A DNA stretch of 8,302 nt from Anaerolineaceae bacterium (GCA_003158355.1 PMIV01000243.1:1-8302); one strand, 5' to 3'. Numbered from the stretch's first letter, positions 1 to 5,870 are shown. The notes: generated by a model from the letters alone, not told the origin. Numbers and translations are program-made.

Positions 1-211
1 GAATCCGCCCCGTCAGATTCTGAAGATCGCGTATGGCGATTTGAACCCCAATTCCGATATCGTTTTGCGGCAGTTCAGTAGTGGAAGGTGCGACTCCGGC
101 GGCGATAAAGTGATAGGTTTCTTCGACAATTTCGAAGAGCAGCGCACGGGTGTGAACTGTACCGATATCAAGTGCCATTACCGAATATGCTTCCTGGTTG
201 GCCGGGCTCAT
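1..211 (-). CDS. GlmL/MutL-like ASKHA-fold protein, N-terminal part (runs off the left edge)
   Basis: The first 70 residues are visible; the rest lies beyond the window. The N-terminus contains ALDIGTVHTRALLFE (about residues 13-27), the phosphate-1 loop pattern of the ASKHA (actin/sugar kinase/Hsp70) fold, and the following segment with FIAAGVAPST matches what I remember of the GlmL/MutL family. In clostridia that family is encoded with the B12-dependent glutamate mutase subunits and is thought to be an accessory or reactivating factor. Here no mutase subunit is seen; the gene ends a run of membrane-protein genes, so the family name should not be read as a metabolic assignment. The ATG is the only start possible, because an in-frame TAG lies at 218-220. 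It follows the upstream stop by 1 nt, with AGGA at 216-219 as ribosome site. Family call fairly sure; function unknown. Confidence 0.8.
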   Translation of the reverse strand, partial: MSPANQEAYSVMALDIGTVHTRALLFEIVEETYHFIAAGVAPSTTELPQNDIGIGVQIAIRDLQNLTGRI

Positions 212-212
212 A

Positions 213-890
213 TTATCCTATTCCAAAAAAAGTCTTAATTGCGATCAACAAAAAATTACTGCGTTCGATCAAGGCGGTGATTGTGGAAGTCATCACGCCG
301 GCGAAAACCGCTCCCAGTGTAATAGCAATAAAAAGCTGGCCGATCGCTGAGAAGAATCGGACCATTGGCGACCGCTGTACTGAGTTTCCCTTATCCTCTT
401 TACCCCCGAAATTGAAATAGACCAAAGCCGCTATCGTACCCAATAAAAGGAAACCACCTTCCAGGATCAGGATCCATTTTTGAGACATACCTGCAGAAGC
501 CACTGGAGCAAAGATGTTGATGGCTCCTTCCACCTGAGTAAAGAGTGTACCCAAAAGCGAACCGCCGATGGCAATGGCAGCTCCGACCCCGACCAGGTAG
601 GCCATAGGCAGATTCCCCAATTTTGCCAATCTGGGTGACAGTTTTGTTAGCAACAATCCCGAAAGAAAGAGCGGGATGAGTGCAGGGAATGATCCCTGTA
701 ACAGCGGGACAACCAACCTGGGCAGAAGTACCTGATAAATGATAATGACGGCAAAATATCCTGCCGAAACGCCGATCAGCAATCCTGTGGCAAAACGGAA
801 GAGCGGATTATCGCCGAATAGATAACTAAATATACATAAGGTCAGTACAAAACTAACGACCGTCCAGATCAATTCAGTATTCAGGGTCAT
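213..890 (-). CDS. polytopic membrane protein of unknown function (225 aa)
   Basis: I do not recognise a named family. The protein is very hydrophobic, with likely membrane segments near residues 6-25, 31-55, 67-82, 94-118, 138-159 and 179-200, and a possible seventh near 210-223. A glycine-rich stretch, GVGAAIAIGGSLLGTLFTQ (101-119), lies in the fourth segment and is the best candidate for a functional or helix-packing element. The only sizeable polar loop is at about 160-178 and is rich in Lys, Asp and Arg (GGKEDKGNSVQRS), probably cytoplasmic. There are no transporter or enzyme signatures I can name. Its ATG overlaps the stop of the zinc-ribbon gene as ATGA (887-890), with a GAGGG ribosome site just upstream, and the GlmL-like gene starts 1 nt after its stop. 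It is therefore probably made together with both and may be a membrane subunit of the same complex. Confidence 0.85.
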   Translation of the reverse strand: MTLNTELIWTVVSFVLTLCIFSYLFGDNPLFRFATGLLIGVSAGYFAVIIIYQVLLPRLVVPLLQGSFPALIPLFLSGLLLTKLSPRLAKLGNLPMAYLVGVGAAIAIGGSLLGTLFTQVEGAINIFAPVASAGMSQKWILILEGGFLLLGTIAALVYFNFGGKEDKGNSVQRSPMVRFFSAIGQLFIAITLGAVFAGVMTSTITALIERSNFLLIAIKTFFGIG

Positions 891-3019
891 GAGTTCACCC
901 TCTTCTTTTTCCCGGGTTGCGGGTGATAAAAGATGAGTGATACAATCCCGCCGATCAAGACAAGCATTATGGCTAAAACCATGGTGATCTGAAAGGAAGA
1001 TAAATGCGCAGTGGCGTTTTGAGGAGTCTTGGTCAAAGCCTCATAAGCAACCGCAGAATTGAGTCCGGAAAGATACCCGCTGATTTGCCCGCTGGCATAG
1101 TAGGGCTGTAAAAGTGGAGCAGATTGCGCGCTGATCACGACAAGCATGGGGGTTGTGCCTAGAGAAGGTTTTACCTGTTCGATCCAATATTTGCCCGTGT
1201 CTGCATTTTCCGTGATCACGATCAAGGCGCCAAAATCCGAAATTCTTTTAACGGTGTCAAAAGGTTTTGATAGCCAGGCAGACTGCAGGGCTGAATTTAA
1301 TGGCATGGTAGTCTGAATGTTTTGCGCCAGACCCTGTAAACCGATGGATCCGCCGGCGAGATATCCCAGGTTCATCCATTTATCTGATGAGGCATACGCC
1401 GGGTATTGTTTGATCAAAGTAGACGCGGATTGGTTTAGCAGGGTTGTACCCTCTGAATTGGTGGATAAGAAAGCGATTGGAATATTCCTTTCCATTAAAT
1501 GAGCCAGTAAAGGCTGGTAAGACCAATTTAATTCTCCAAACAGGCTGCCGTCAAAATCTGCAGCAATAAGCACGGGTTTCCCACCGGACAACGCGTTGAC
1601 CGTATTAAAGGTCTGCACGACTTCATCCGGATAAAGCGAGGGGGCAATGCTGGAGATCTGGGTGAATAAAAGCGGAATAAAGACCGCGGCCAGCATTAAA
1701 ACAGTCACGATTAAGCGAAAAATCCAGATATGTGAATGAGGTTTTTCCTCCAGATTTTCATCTTCCCAGTGGGTCTGGTCAGCAATATTCTTGAGCAGCT
1801 TCGAGCGCACCTGTTGGCTTTCAGTGGTCTTGAGCAGTCCGCTAAAAGTTTGCGGCCGTTTATAAAACTGATTTAACTCTTCACCCGGCAGGGTACCTTC
1901 AATTCCGGCCAAAGGTCCAAAGTCAGAAAAATCCGAAGAGGAGTGGGAGGGGGCAGATGCTTTCCCATTGTGTTTTAGGCTTAATGCCTGTAACCAGGCA
2001 GGAAGGGCGGCGGGTTCAAGTTGCGGCACTGGTTCCTTTTGCGAAGGATTAGTAACAGGATCAATAGGTTTCATCCAATCCATCAGGCTGTTTTCGTTAA
2101 AGGGTGCCTTGGTTTGGTCTTGATCGACCGGCGCAGGGATCACCTGCTCTTTGATATCTTTGTCGGGGTGAATCTTTTTGTATGAAGAAAGCCAGGTTTC
2201 ATTCTCTTCCCCGGGTTGAGATGGGGCAAGAGCTGTGTCTAATTCGGAACTCTCGATCGATTCAGCCGTTGGAGAGATCTGCCCTGGTTCTGAATCCCTT
2301 AAAAGAGAATCCTCTTCATTTTTAGGTGTTCTTTCAGCGGGTAAAAAGGCACTCGTAGATGGCTGCTGAACAGAGAGGTTTCCCTGCTGTGCCGCTGGAG
2401 TGGATTTGGGTTCTTGCACGAAAGCTTGCAGCCATTCGGGGGCTGAGTCTTTAATTAGGGCAGAATCGGGAGGGGTAACCGCCTCATCCTCAATGGGGTT
2501 TTTTTCTGCAGGTTTTTCACGACTGCCAACCGTCACATCAGTTGAGGTCTTTTCAGGTGAAGAGGTAGGCTCAGATTGCCAGGATTCCAGCTTCTTGAGC
2601 CAATCATCATCTTCATTTTCCGGTTGGGCGGAAGCAGAAGCAGGAAGGATTGCGTCGGGTTTTTCTTTCTCCTGGTCCGGATTAAATTCATTTAGCCAGT
2701 CAGGAATTTCGGAAGAAAGTTCTTCTGATGAAGCTGAAAGCGCGTCTTCCGAGGCAGCCCGCTCCGATTGTTCACGCGTACGAATGCGTGCCAGCCAAGC
2801 AGGAACTTCTTCATTTGGGGATTCAGATGAATTGGCAGGTTCTTCCGGCTGATCATCGCCTTGTGGAGCGGGCGAATTATCGCGCAAATTATTCAGCCAA
2901 TCCTGAGAGTCATTTTCCGCAGGGGCGTCCTGGCGTGTTAAATCTGCCTGACAATACCAGCAGCGTTTGGCATTGGCGTCATTCATACGGTCACAAATGG
3001 GGCAATGAATATCAGCCAT
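887..3019 (-). CDS. zinc-ribbon protein with acidic W-L motif tail, two TM segments and an extracytoplasmic alpha/beta-like domain (710 aa)
   Basis: Four parts are visible. (1) Residues 6-23 form a short zinc ribbon, CPIC...CWYC (C6, C9, C20, C23). (2) Residues about 30-425 are a long acidic, Ser/Pro/Glu-rich and probably disordered tail with eight Trp-centred motifs at W41, W75, W108, W140, W196, W276, W315 and W342, mostly xWLxxL/F; it ends in a more ordered piece (GPLAGIEGTLPGEEL, 368-382, and a helix near 395-410). (3) TM1 lies at about 431-453. (4) A globular part (about 480-670) alternates hydrophobic strands and helices (PVLIAADFDG, IPIAFLST, GALIVITENAD, PMLVVISAQS), suggesting a Rossmann-like fold; TM2 is at about 675-697, followed by a basic GKKKR tail. 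The charges put the ribbon and tail in the cytoplasm and the globular part outside. No catalytic motif is recognised. Only 2 nt separate it from the upstream gene, and its own ribosome site is weak, which suggests coupling. Confidence 0.88.
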   Translation of the reverse strand: MADIHCPICDRMNDANAKRCWYCQADLTRQDAPAENDSQDWLNNLRDNSPAPQGDDQPEEPANSSESPNEEVPAWLARIRTREQSERAASEDALSASSEELSSEIPDWLNEFNPDQEKEKPDAILPASASAQPENEDDDWLKKLESWQSEPTSSPEKTSTDVTVGSREKPAEKNPIEDEAVTPPDSALIKDSAPEWLQAFVQEPKSTPAAQQGNLSVQQPSTSAFLPAERTPKNEEDSLLRDSEPGQISPTAESIESSELDTALAPSQPGEENETWLSSYKKIHPDKDIKEQVIPAPVDQDQTKAPFNENSLMDWMKPIDPVTNPSQKEPVPQLEPAALPAWLQALSLKHNGKASAPSHSSSDFSDFGPLAGIEGTLPGEELNQFYKRPQTFSGLLKTTESQQVRSKLLKNIADQTHWEDENLEEKPHSHIWIFRLIVTVLMLAAVFIPLLFTQISSIAPSLYPDEVVQTFNTVNALSGGKPVLIAADFDGSLFGELNWSYQPLLAHLMERNIPIAFLSTNSEGTTLLNQSASTLIKQYPAYASSDKWMNLGYLAGGSIGLQGLAQNIQTTMPLNSALQSAWLSKPFDTVKRISDFGALIVITENADTGKYWIEQVKPSLGTTPMLVVISAQSAPLLQPYYASGQISGYLSGLNSAVAYEALTKTPQNATAHLSSFQITMVLAIMLVLIGGIVSLIFYHPQPGKKKRVNS
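1985..2899 (-). repeat. array of eight spaced W-L short linear motifs in the acidic tail
   Basis: This marks codons about 41-345 of the 710-residue protein. The motifs are DWLNNL, AWLARI, DWLNEF, DWLKKL, EWLQAF, TWLSSY, DWMKPI and AWLQAL. They are separated by 30-80 residues of acidic, Ser/Pro-rich sequence that shows little conservation between copies. This is a protein-level degenerate repeat, not a DNA tandem repeat: the DNA between the motifs does not repeat. Each motif would form one turn or so of amphipathic helix with Trp and Leu on one face, the usual form of a docking peptide. Confidence 0.75.
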
Positions 3020-3021
3020 AA

Positions 3022-3642
3022 TTAACCATTATAGGGGCGGTCAGAACCGAGCCAAATGCGAATGCCGGTAAGCAGACTGCCTAATGCCACGCCAATGAGA
3101 ATGCCGCGGGCTCCCGCGATCGGAACCAGGCTGATGCTGGAGACCACTTCCTGTAATGATGGGATATTGGCCATAAAGGACAAAATGCCGCTGTTCAGAA
3201 GCAAATAGACAATGACCGAAATGAAGAAGAATAGTCCCATCCAATTATGCTGGCGCTGTAAGAGGCGCAGGCTGGAAAAAGCCAGTGTAATTGCCAGGAC
3301 GGCCATCAAACTGGCTTCAATGGGCATCTGGATGGCGGTAACGACCTTTTGGTAATCGGGGTTGGTGGGGCCAAGGAAAATGCCCAGGGCAAATGTGGCC
3401 AAAAAAGCAAAAATCACCAATCCGCTAAAGAGGTAATCTTTGGATGAATCGCGCAGACGGCGCCAGTGGACTCCAAAAACCAGATTGATGATCGCAATCA
3501 GGCCAGCTACACCGCTGAGCGTCACTGCCCAATCCAACATGGGTGTGCGAATAGCAGCCAGCCCTGAACCCGGGAAGAAATACCCGGCCAGGATGATCGC
3601 TCCAACAATAAAGCTGATGATCGGGATCAATGGGGATCTCAT
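3022..3642 (-). CDS. six-TM membrane protein of unknown function (206 aa)
   Basis: Likely membrane segments are near residues 5-23, 37-57, 71-90, 106-126, 134-153 and 178-196. A basic loop HWRRLRDSSKD (59-69) follows the second, which places that loop in the cytoplasm. The C-terminal segment ARGILIGVALGSLLTGIRIW (178-197) followed by GSDRPY is glycine-rich and looks strongly constrained; I recall very similar endings in uncharacterised proteins encoded beside DUF6754-like genes, but cannot verify this here. No transport or catalytic signature is visible. The ATG overlaps the stop of the DUF6754-like gene as ATGA (3639-3642), with a GGGGG run a few bases upstream as a possible ribosome site, and the stop lies 2 nt before the zinc-ribbon gene. 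This supports co-translation and a shared complex. Confidence 0.85.
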   Translation of the reverse strand: MRSPLIPIISFIVGAIILAGYFFPGSGLAAIRTPMLDWAVTLSGVAGLIAIINLVFGVHWRRLRDSSKDYLFSGLVIFAFLATFALGIFLGPTNPDYQKVVTAIQMPIEASLMAVLAITLAFSSLRLLQRQHNWMGLFFFISVIVYLLLNSGILSFMANIPSLQEVVSSISLVPIAGARGILIGVALGSLLTGIRIWLGSDRPYNG

Positions 3643-4394
3643 ATTGCCCCCAATATTTTCAGGATGGAACCCACCAGAATTACCAGTACAACCAATCCAC
3701 GCAGCAGGTCTTGCACCTGCAGGCTGGCACTGTGTGCCGGGGTGGAATGCAGATAAGCGGGCAAGGCAAATAGTTCTTCACCGATGAGCGGATTTTCTGT
3801 GGTTGCATACAGTACGGCTTGAGCTGGAAGGGAGTCACTGGCAGCCAAAGTGTAGGCGCCTTTTTCTTCAGAGTAGCTGCTCAAGAAACCGACTTCAGAT
3901 CCATAATTTCCGATTAAAACATTGGTTTTAACTTCGGGATCATGCATTTGCTCAAGGGCTCCGGCAATGTAAGACAGCGGAGTGACACCGGCAAGTGATC
4001 CGTGGGTCGGATCGTATAGATCAAGAGTGTGGTTTTCACGAGCCACCTGATGCAAGATATCCTGGCTCAAAATGGCCAGAACACTGTCACCACTGGTAGC
4101 GATGGGAGGGTTATCTCCGGTGGAGCTTAATTGACCAATGCGGCGCAAGGCTGTGAGACTGACAAAGGCGGAGGCACTGGCCGGCTGCGTAAGCGAGGCA
4201 TTTCCCAGAGAAACATGAATTCGGGTCCCTTCTTCTACCGATAAACTTACCGCACGTTTGAATTTACTCAGTGCGGCGATACGGCGAAATACCGGTACTG
4301 TCGAACTGCGTTTTTGGCGAATTGTGAGCAATAAGACCAGGGTGGAAGTGATCAGTACAAAAACCAGCCCGATCAATAGTTCATCTGCACTCAA
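3639..4394 (-). CDS. two-TM membrane-anchored protein resembling DUF6754 (251 aa, TTG start)
   Basis: A hydrophobic N-terminal segment (about 5-25) is followed by a basic stretch (RQKR 26-29, FRR, KFKR 44-47), then a soluble core (about 50-215) and a C-terminal membrane segment (about 231-249). The basic residues after TM1 suggest that the core faces the cytoplasm. The core has an alternating strand/helix character with conserved-looking pieces: GTRIHVSLGNASL (56-68), DSVLAILSQDILHQ (103-116), PLSYIAGALEQM (139-150) and TNVLIGNYGSEVGFL (157-171). I associate this pattern with the uncharacterised family DUF6754, from memory. The start codon is TTG (4392-4394), overlapping the stop of the 81-residue gene by 4 nt. 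It is chosen because a strong GAGGAG site lies 8 nt upstream and the next in-frame ATG would remove the whole first membrane segment. Function unknown. Confidence 0.82.
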   Translation of the reverse strand: MSADELLIGLVFVLITSTLVLLLTIRQKRSSTVPVFRRIAALSKFKRAVSLSVEEGTRIHVSLGNASLTQPASASAFVSLTALRRIGQLSSTGDNPPIATSGDSVLAILSQDILHQVARENHTLDLYDPTHGSLAGVTPLSYIAGALEQMHDPEVKTNVLIGNYGSEVGFLSSYSEEKGAYTLAASDSLPAQAVLYATTENPLIGEELFALPAYLHSTPAHSASLQVQDLLRGLVVLVILVGSILKILGAI

Positions 4395-4636
4395 TGCTGA
4401 TTCTCCTCATTAAGAAGGGCAGCAAATGCCCGGCTCTGGGTATCGTCCTCAAGCATTTCAGCGGCTGCAAGCCAGTGTTCTGAAGCAGAAGGATTCACAA
4501 AAACCGATCCAGCCAGCATGACCTGTCCGATAATTAGTTTCAAAGGGCCAGACCCTTCTAAAAAGGTCACTAAAAAGCCTTTTAGTGGACTGTGTTGCAA
4601 TTTTTGAACCCAATCTGGCCAAAATTGTTGACTCAT
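4391..4636 (-). CDS. small protein of unknown function, first gene of the membrane operon (81 aa)
   Basis: The start is fixed: an in-frame TAA lies at 4643-4645, only two codons upstream of the ATG. The protein opens with FWPDWVQKL (5-13), which resembles the W-L motifs repeated in the 710-residue protein of the same operon, and has a second such site at HWLAAAEML (54-62). Between them, FLEGSGPLKLIIGQVMLAGS (25-44) is moderately hydrophobic and could be an amphipathic or membrane-associated helix, but it is not a clear transmembrane segment. No ribosome site is evident, and the predicted transcript would begin about 8 nt before the ATG. Its stop overlaps the TTG start of the next gene. It is probably a small subunit or regulator of the complex encoded downstream; no family name is recognised. 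Confidence 0.75.
   Translation of the reverse strand: MSQQFWPDWVQKLQHSPLKGFLVTFLEGSGPLKLIIGQVMLAGSVFVNPSASEHWLAAAEMLEDDTQSRAFAALLNEENQH
4403..4408 (-). promoter_or_regulatory. ribosome binding site GAGGAG that fixes a TTG start
   Basis: GAGGAG on the minus strand lies 8 nt before the TTG at 4392-4394. It sits inside the last codons of the 81-residue gene and supports TTG as the real start of the DUF6754-like protein. Confidence 0.7.
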
Positions 4637-4650
4637 AAGTAATTAATAAA

Positions 4651-4659
4651 AGTATAGCA
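4651..4659 (-). promoter_or_regulatory. extended -10 promoter for the membrane operon
   Basis: The minus strand reads TGC-TATACT here, an extended -10 element (TGn plus five of six consensus bases). No convincing -35 box is found at 16-18 nt upstream, as is usual for extended -10 promoters. An A/T-only run at about 4691-4707 falls near -47 to -63 and could act as an UP element. The predicted start is near 4644, only about 8 nt before the ATG at 4636. Confidence 0.5.
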
Positions 4660-4726
4660 CAATAAGAATTCTTTCGTCCTTTGCGGATAGATTAATTTAA
4701 TATTTTAAGTGTGAGCTTTTACCGAT

Positions 4727-5485
4727 CTATTTCATCGAAGATTCACTTTTATCTGACTGCCAGAGGCAGTTCCCGATCGGAGAATTGGCGTAAAACTCTA
4801 CACTTTTATACATTTCGCTTAAAGAAGGCCAAAACGAACTGATTTGGGAGGTATAGGCTTCGACAGCATATTGCCATAATGCCAGAGATTGGTTGTTGAC
4901 AGGGAAATGGTAGGTGGAACTATTTTGCGGTACGCGCTCCAAAATTTCTTCTGGGTGGCTGCCGGAATAAGGGAAATCAGCATAATAAAAACGGGAACGA
5001 TTGAGAACCTCGCCAATTTGCCGCACAATCTGGTGGTCGATGTGGTTGCCAATACCAAGGGGAATGATCAGGGTGGATTCCAGCGGAAGAATCAGACGCA
5101 AAGCGTCGATGATTTTATCGATAAAGGGTTGTTCCAACCCGGTAAGGGGTTGAAACAGATCTTCATTCTTTTCGATCAGGGGCCGGGTTGTCCCCGGATA
5201 ATTGCGGTAAATACAATCCGGGTAAGAAAATTGTCGTGGAAGTGCGCCGATTCTTTCACAGGCCAGGGTATCTTCAGCCCGACGAGCAGATTGGCTTTGC
5301 GGACCGGTTTGCCAGCGCTGTTGGATTTCCTGCGCGAAGCGGGAAAGTTCACCCTCACCCGGATCCCCGGCAAATATCGTCCAAATTTCCACCTGGGCAT
5401 GACGGCGGAGTTGATCCCAAATAATGCCGCCGCAAGAGAGCACGGCATCGTCCAGGTGGGGAGAGAGGTAAATGATTTTATTCAT
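4727..5485 (-). CDS. PIG-L/LmbE-family zinc-dependent deacetylase (252 aa)
   Basis: The N-terminus carries the family signature SPHLDDAVLSCGG (8-20), and GNHIDHQIV (146-154) supplies the second motif, HxxH. By analogy with MshB and other LmbE-like enzymes, H10, D13 and H151 should bind the metal and D12 should be the general base. RRAEDTLACERIGA (68-81) matches the family's helix after the first motif. Such enzymes remove the acetyl group from N-acetylglucosamine-type sugars in thiol, glycolipid or antibiotic pathways; the substrate here cannot be read from sequence. There is no signal peptide, so it should be cytoplasmic. The length is typical. AGGA at 5492-5495 lies 6 nt before the ATG. It stands alone between two promoters, divergent from the 102-residue gene. 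The nearby glycosyltransferase genes make a role in envelope sugar modification plausible. Confidence 0.9.
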   Translation of the reverse strand: MNKIIYLSPHLDDAVLSCGGIIWDQLRRHAQVEIWTIFAGDPGEGELSRFAQEIQQRWQTGPQSQSARRAEDTLACERIGALPRQFSYPDCIYRNYPGTTRPLIEKNEDLFQPLTGLEQPFIDKIIDALRLILPLESTLIIPLGIGNHIDHQIVRQIGEVLNRSRFYYADFPYSGSHPEEILERVPQNSSTYHFPVNNQSLALWQYAVEAYTSQISSFWPSLSEMYKSVEFYANSPIGNCLWQSDKSESSMK

Positions 5486-5519
5486 CTTTTATCCTGAAAA
5501 CAATGTAAAATACAATTTG

Positions 5520-5525
5520 ATTATA
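5520..5525 (-). promoter_or_regulatory. -10 box for the PIG-L deacetylase gene
   Basis: The minus strand reads TATAAT, a perfect -10 consensus, placing transcription start near 5513 and giving a leader of about 28 nt that contains the AGGA ribosome site. No good -35 match is visible at standard spacing. It abuts the palindrome at 5525-5541. Confidence 0.45.
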
Positions 5526-5527
5526 GT
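5522..5527 (+). promoter_or_regulatory. possible -10 box for the 102-residue gene
   Basis: TATAGT matches five of six consensus bases and would start transcription near 5534, leaving the GAGGAG site intact. A second candidate, TATACT at 5536-5541, would start inside or just after that site and is less likely. There is no clear -35 box. Confidence 0.3.
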
Positions 5528-5541
5528 ATGTTAAATATACT
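5525..5541. promoter_or_regulatory. imperfect 17-bp palindrome, candidate operator between divergent genes
   Basis: AGTATGTTAAATATACT is symmetric about its central base at all positions except one pair (G5530/T5536). It lies between the deacetylase start and the 102-residue gene's ribosome site and touches candidate -10 boxes on both strands, the usual place for a dimeric repressor site. Its A/T richness means that chance symmetry is possible. Confidence 0.4.
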
Positions 5542-5542
5542 C

Positions 5543-5548
5543 GAGGAG
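5543..5548 (+). promoter_or_regulatory. ribosome binding site choosing the ATG at 5558
   Basis: GAGGAG lies 9 nt before the ATG at 5558. It decides between that start and an in-frame ATG ten codons upstream at 5528, which has no such site and overlaps the palindrome. Confidence 0.7.
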
Positions 5549-5557
5549 ATTGCTGTA

Positions 5558-5866
5558 ATGAGTATCTTAGAATCTTTGTTTGGAAAAAGTCTTTACCCGG
5601 CAAAAGACCGCCATGAAGTGGAAAGACTCGTTGATGAACTGATCAATATTGGCATCAAAGAAGATTATCTTTCTGAGCATCCGGGCGGTGGCTACAACAT
5701 TCAATGCCGCCACGTACGCACGCGGGAGATCGGCAAACGCCTGAGTGAAATTGGCGGGTTGAAATTAATGACTTGGTCATATGAAAGAGTAAAAAAGAAA
5801 GCCGGTAAAACACCTGCTTCCCATTTGGAGTATGCCTGGGAATCTGTTGGGGAGTGGCTTTCTTAA
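5558..5866 (+). CDS. small conserved-type protein of unknown function (102 aa)
   Basis: This is a soluble, charged protein with no signal peptide or membrane segment. It appears to be mostly helical with a short beta hairpin: KDRHEVERLVDELINIGIKE (16-35) is an amphipathic helix, HPGGGYNIQCRHVRTREIGK (41-60) a hairpin leading into a helix, and SHLEYAWESVGEWL (88-101) the C-terminal helix. The pieces RHVRTREIGKRLSEIGG and LEYAWESVGEW resemble uncharacterised bacterial proteins I recall, but no function is attached to them. The start at 5558 is preferred over 5528 because of the GAGGAG site. It is the only plus-strand gene, divergent from the deacetylase and convergent, with 4 nt between stops, with the 155-residue gene. 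A strong hairpin beginning about 58 nt after its stop may end its transcript. Confidence 0.8.
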   Translation: MSILESLFGKSLYPAKDRHEVERLVDELINIGIKEDYLSEHPGGGYNIQCRHVRTREIGKRLSEIGGLKLMTWSYERVKKKAGKTPASHLEYAWESVGEWLS

Positions 5867-5870
5867 TTAT

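Noticed and set aside
2400..2852. Ser-rich 150-codon open frame on the plus strand
   Set aside because: Its Ser/Gly/Glu richness is the antisense reflection of the acidic Ser/Glu tail of the 710-residue protein.
3114..3127. GC-rich inverted repeat CGCGGG/CCCGCG
   Set aside because: It is a 6-bp arm inside a coding region over a Gly/Ala/Arg stretch and is explained by codon content.
4637..4726. Possible terminator for the deacetylase gene in the gap before the membrane operon
   Set aside because: The gap is A/T-rich with weak symmetry only; no G/C stem followed by a U-tract was found, so some read-through into the membrane operon cannot be excluded.
5126..5140. 6-bp inverted repeat GGGTTG/CAACCC with a 3-nt loop
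   Set aside because: It is short, lies inside the deacetylase coding region, and is within chance expectation.
4889..5497. 202-codon open frame on the plus strand
   Set aside because: It lies entirely opposite the PIG-L deacetylase, whose catalytic motifs are intact; the plus-strand product has no recognisable pattern.
5528..5557. Upstream in-frame ATG for the 102-residue gene
   Set aside because: It has no ribosome site and overlaps the palindrome, whereas the ATG at 5558 has GAGGAG 9 nt upstream.
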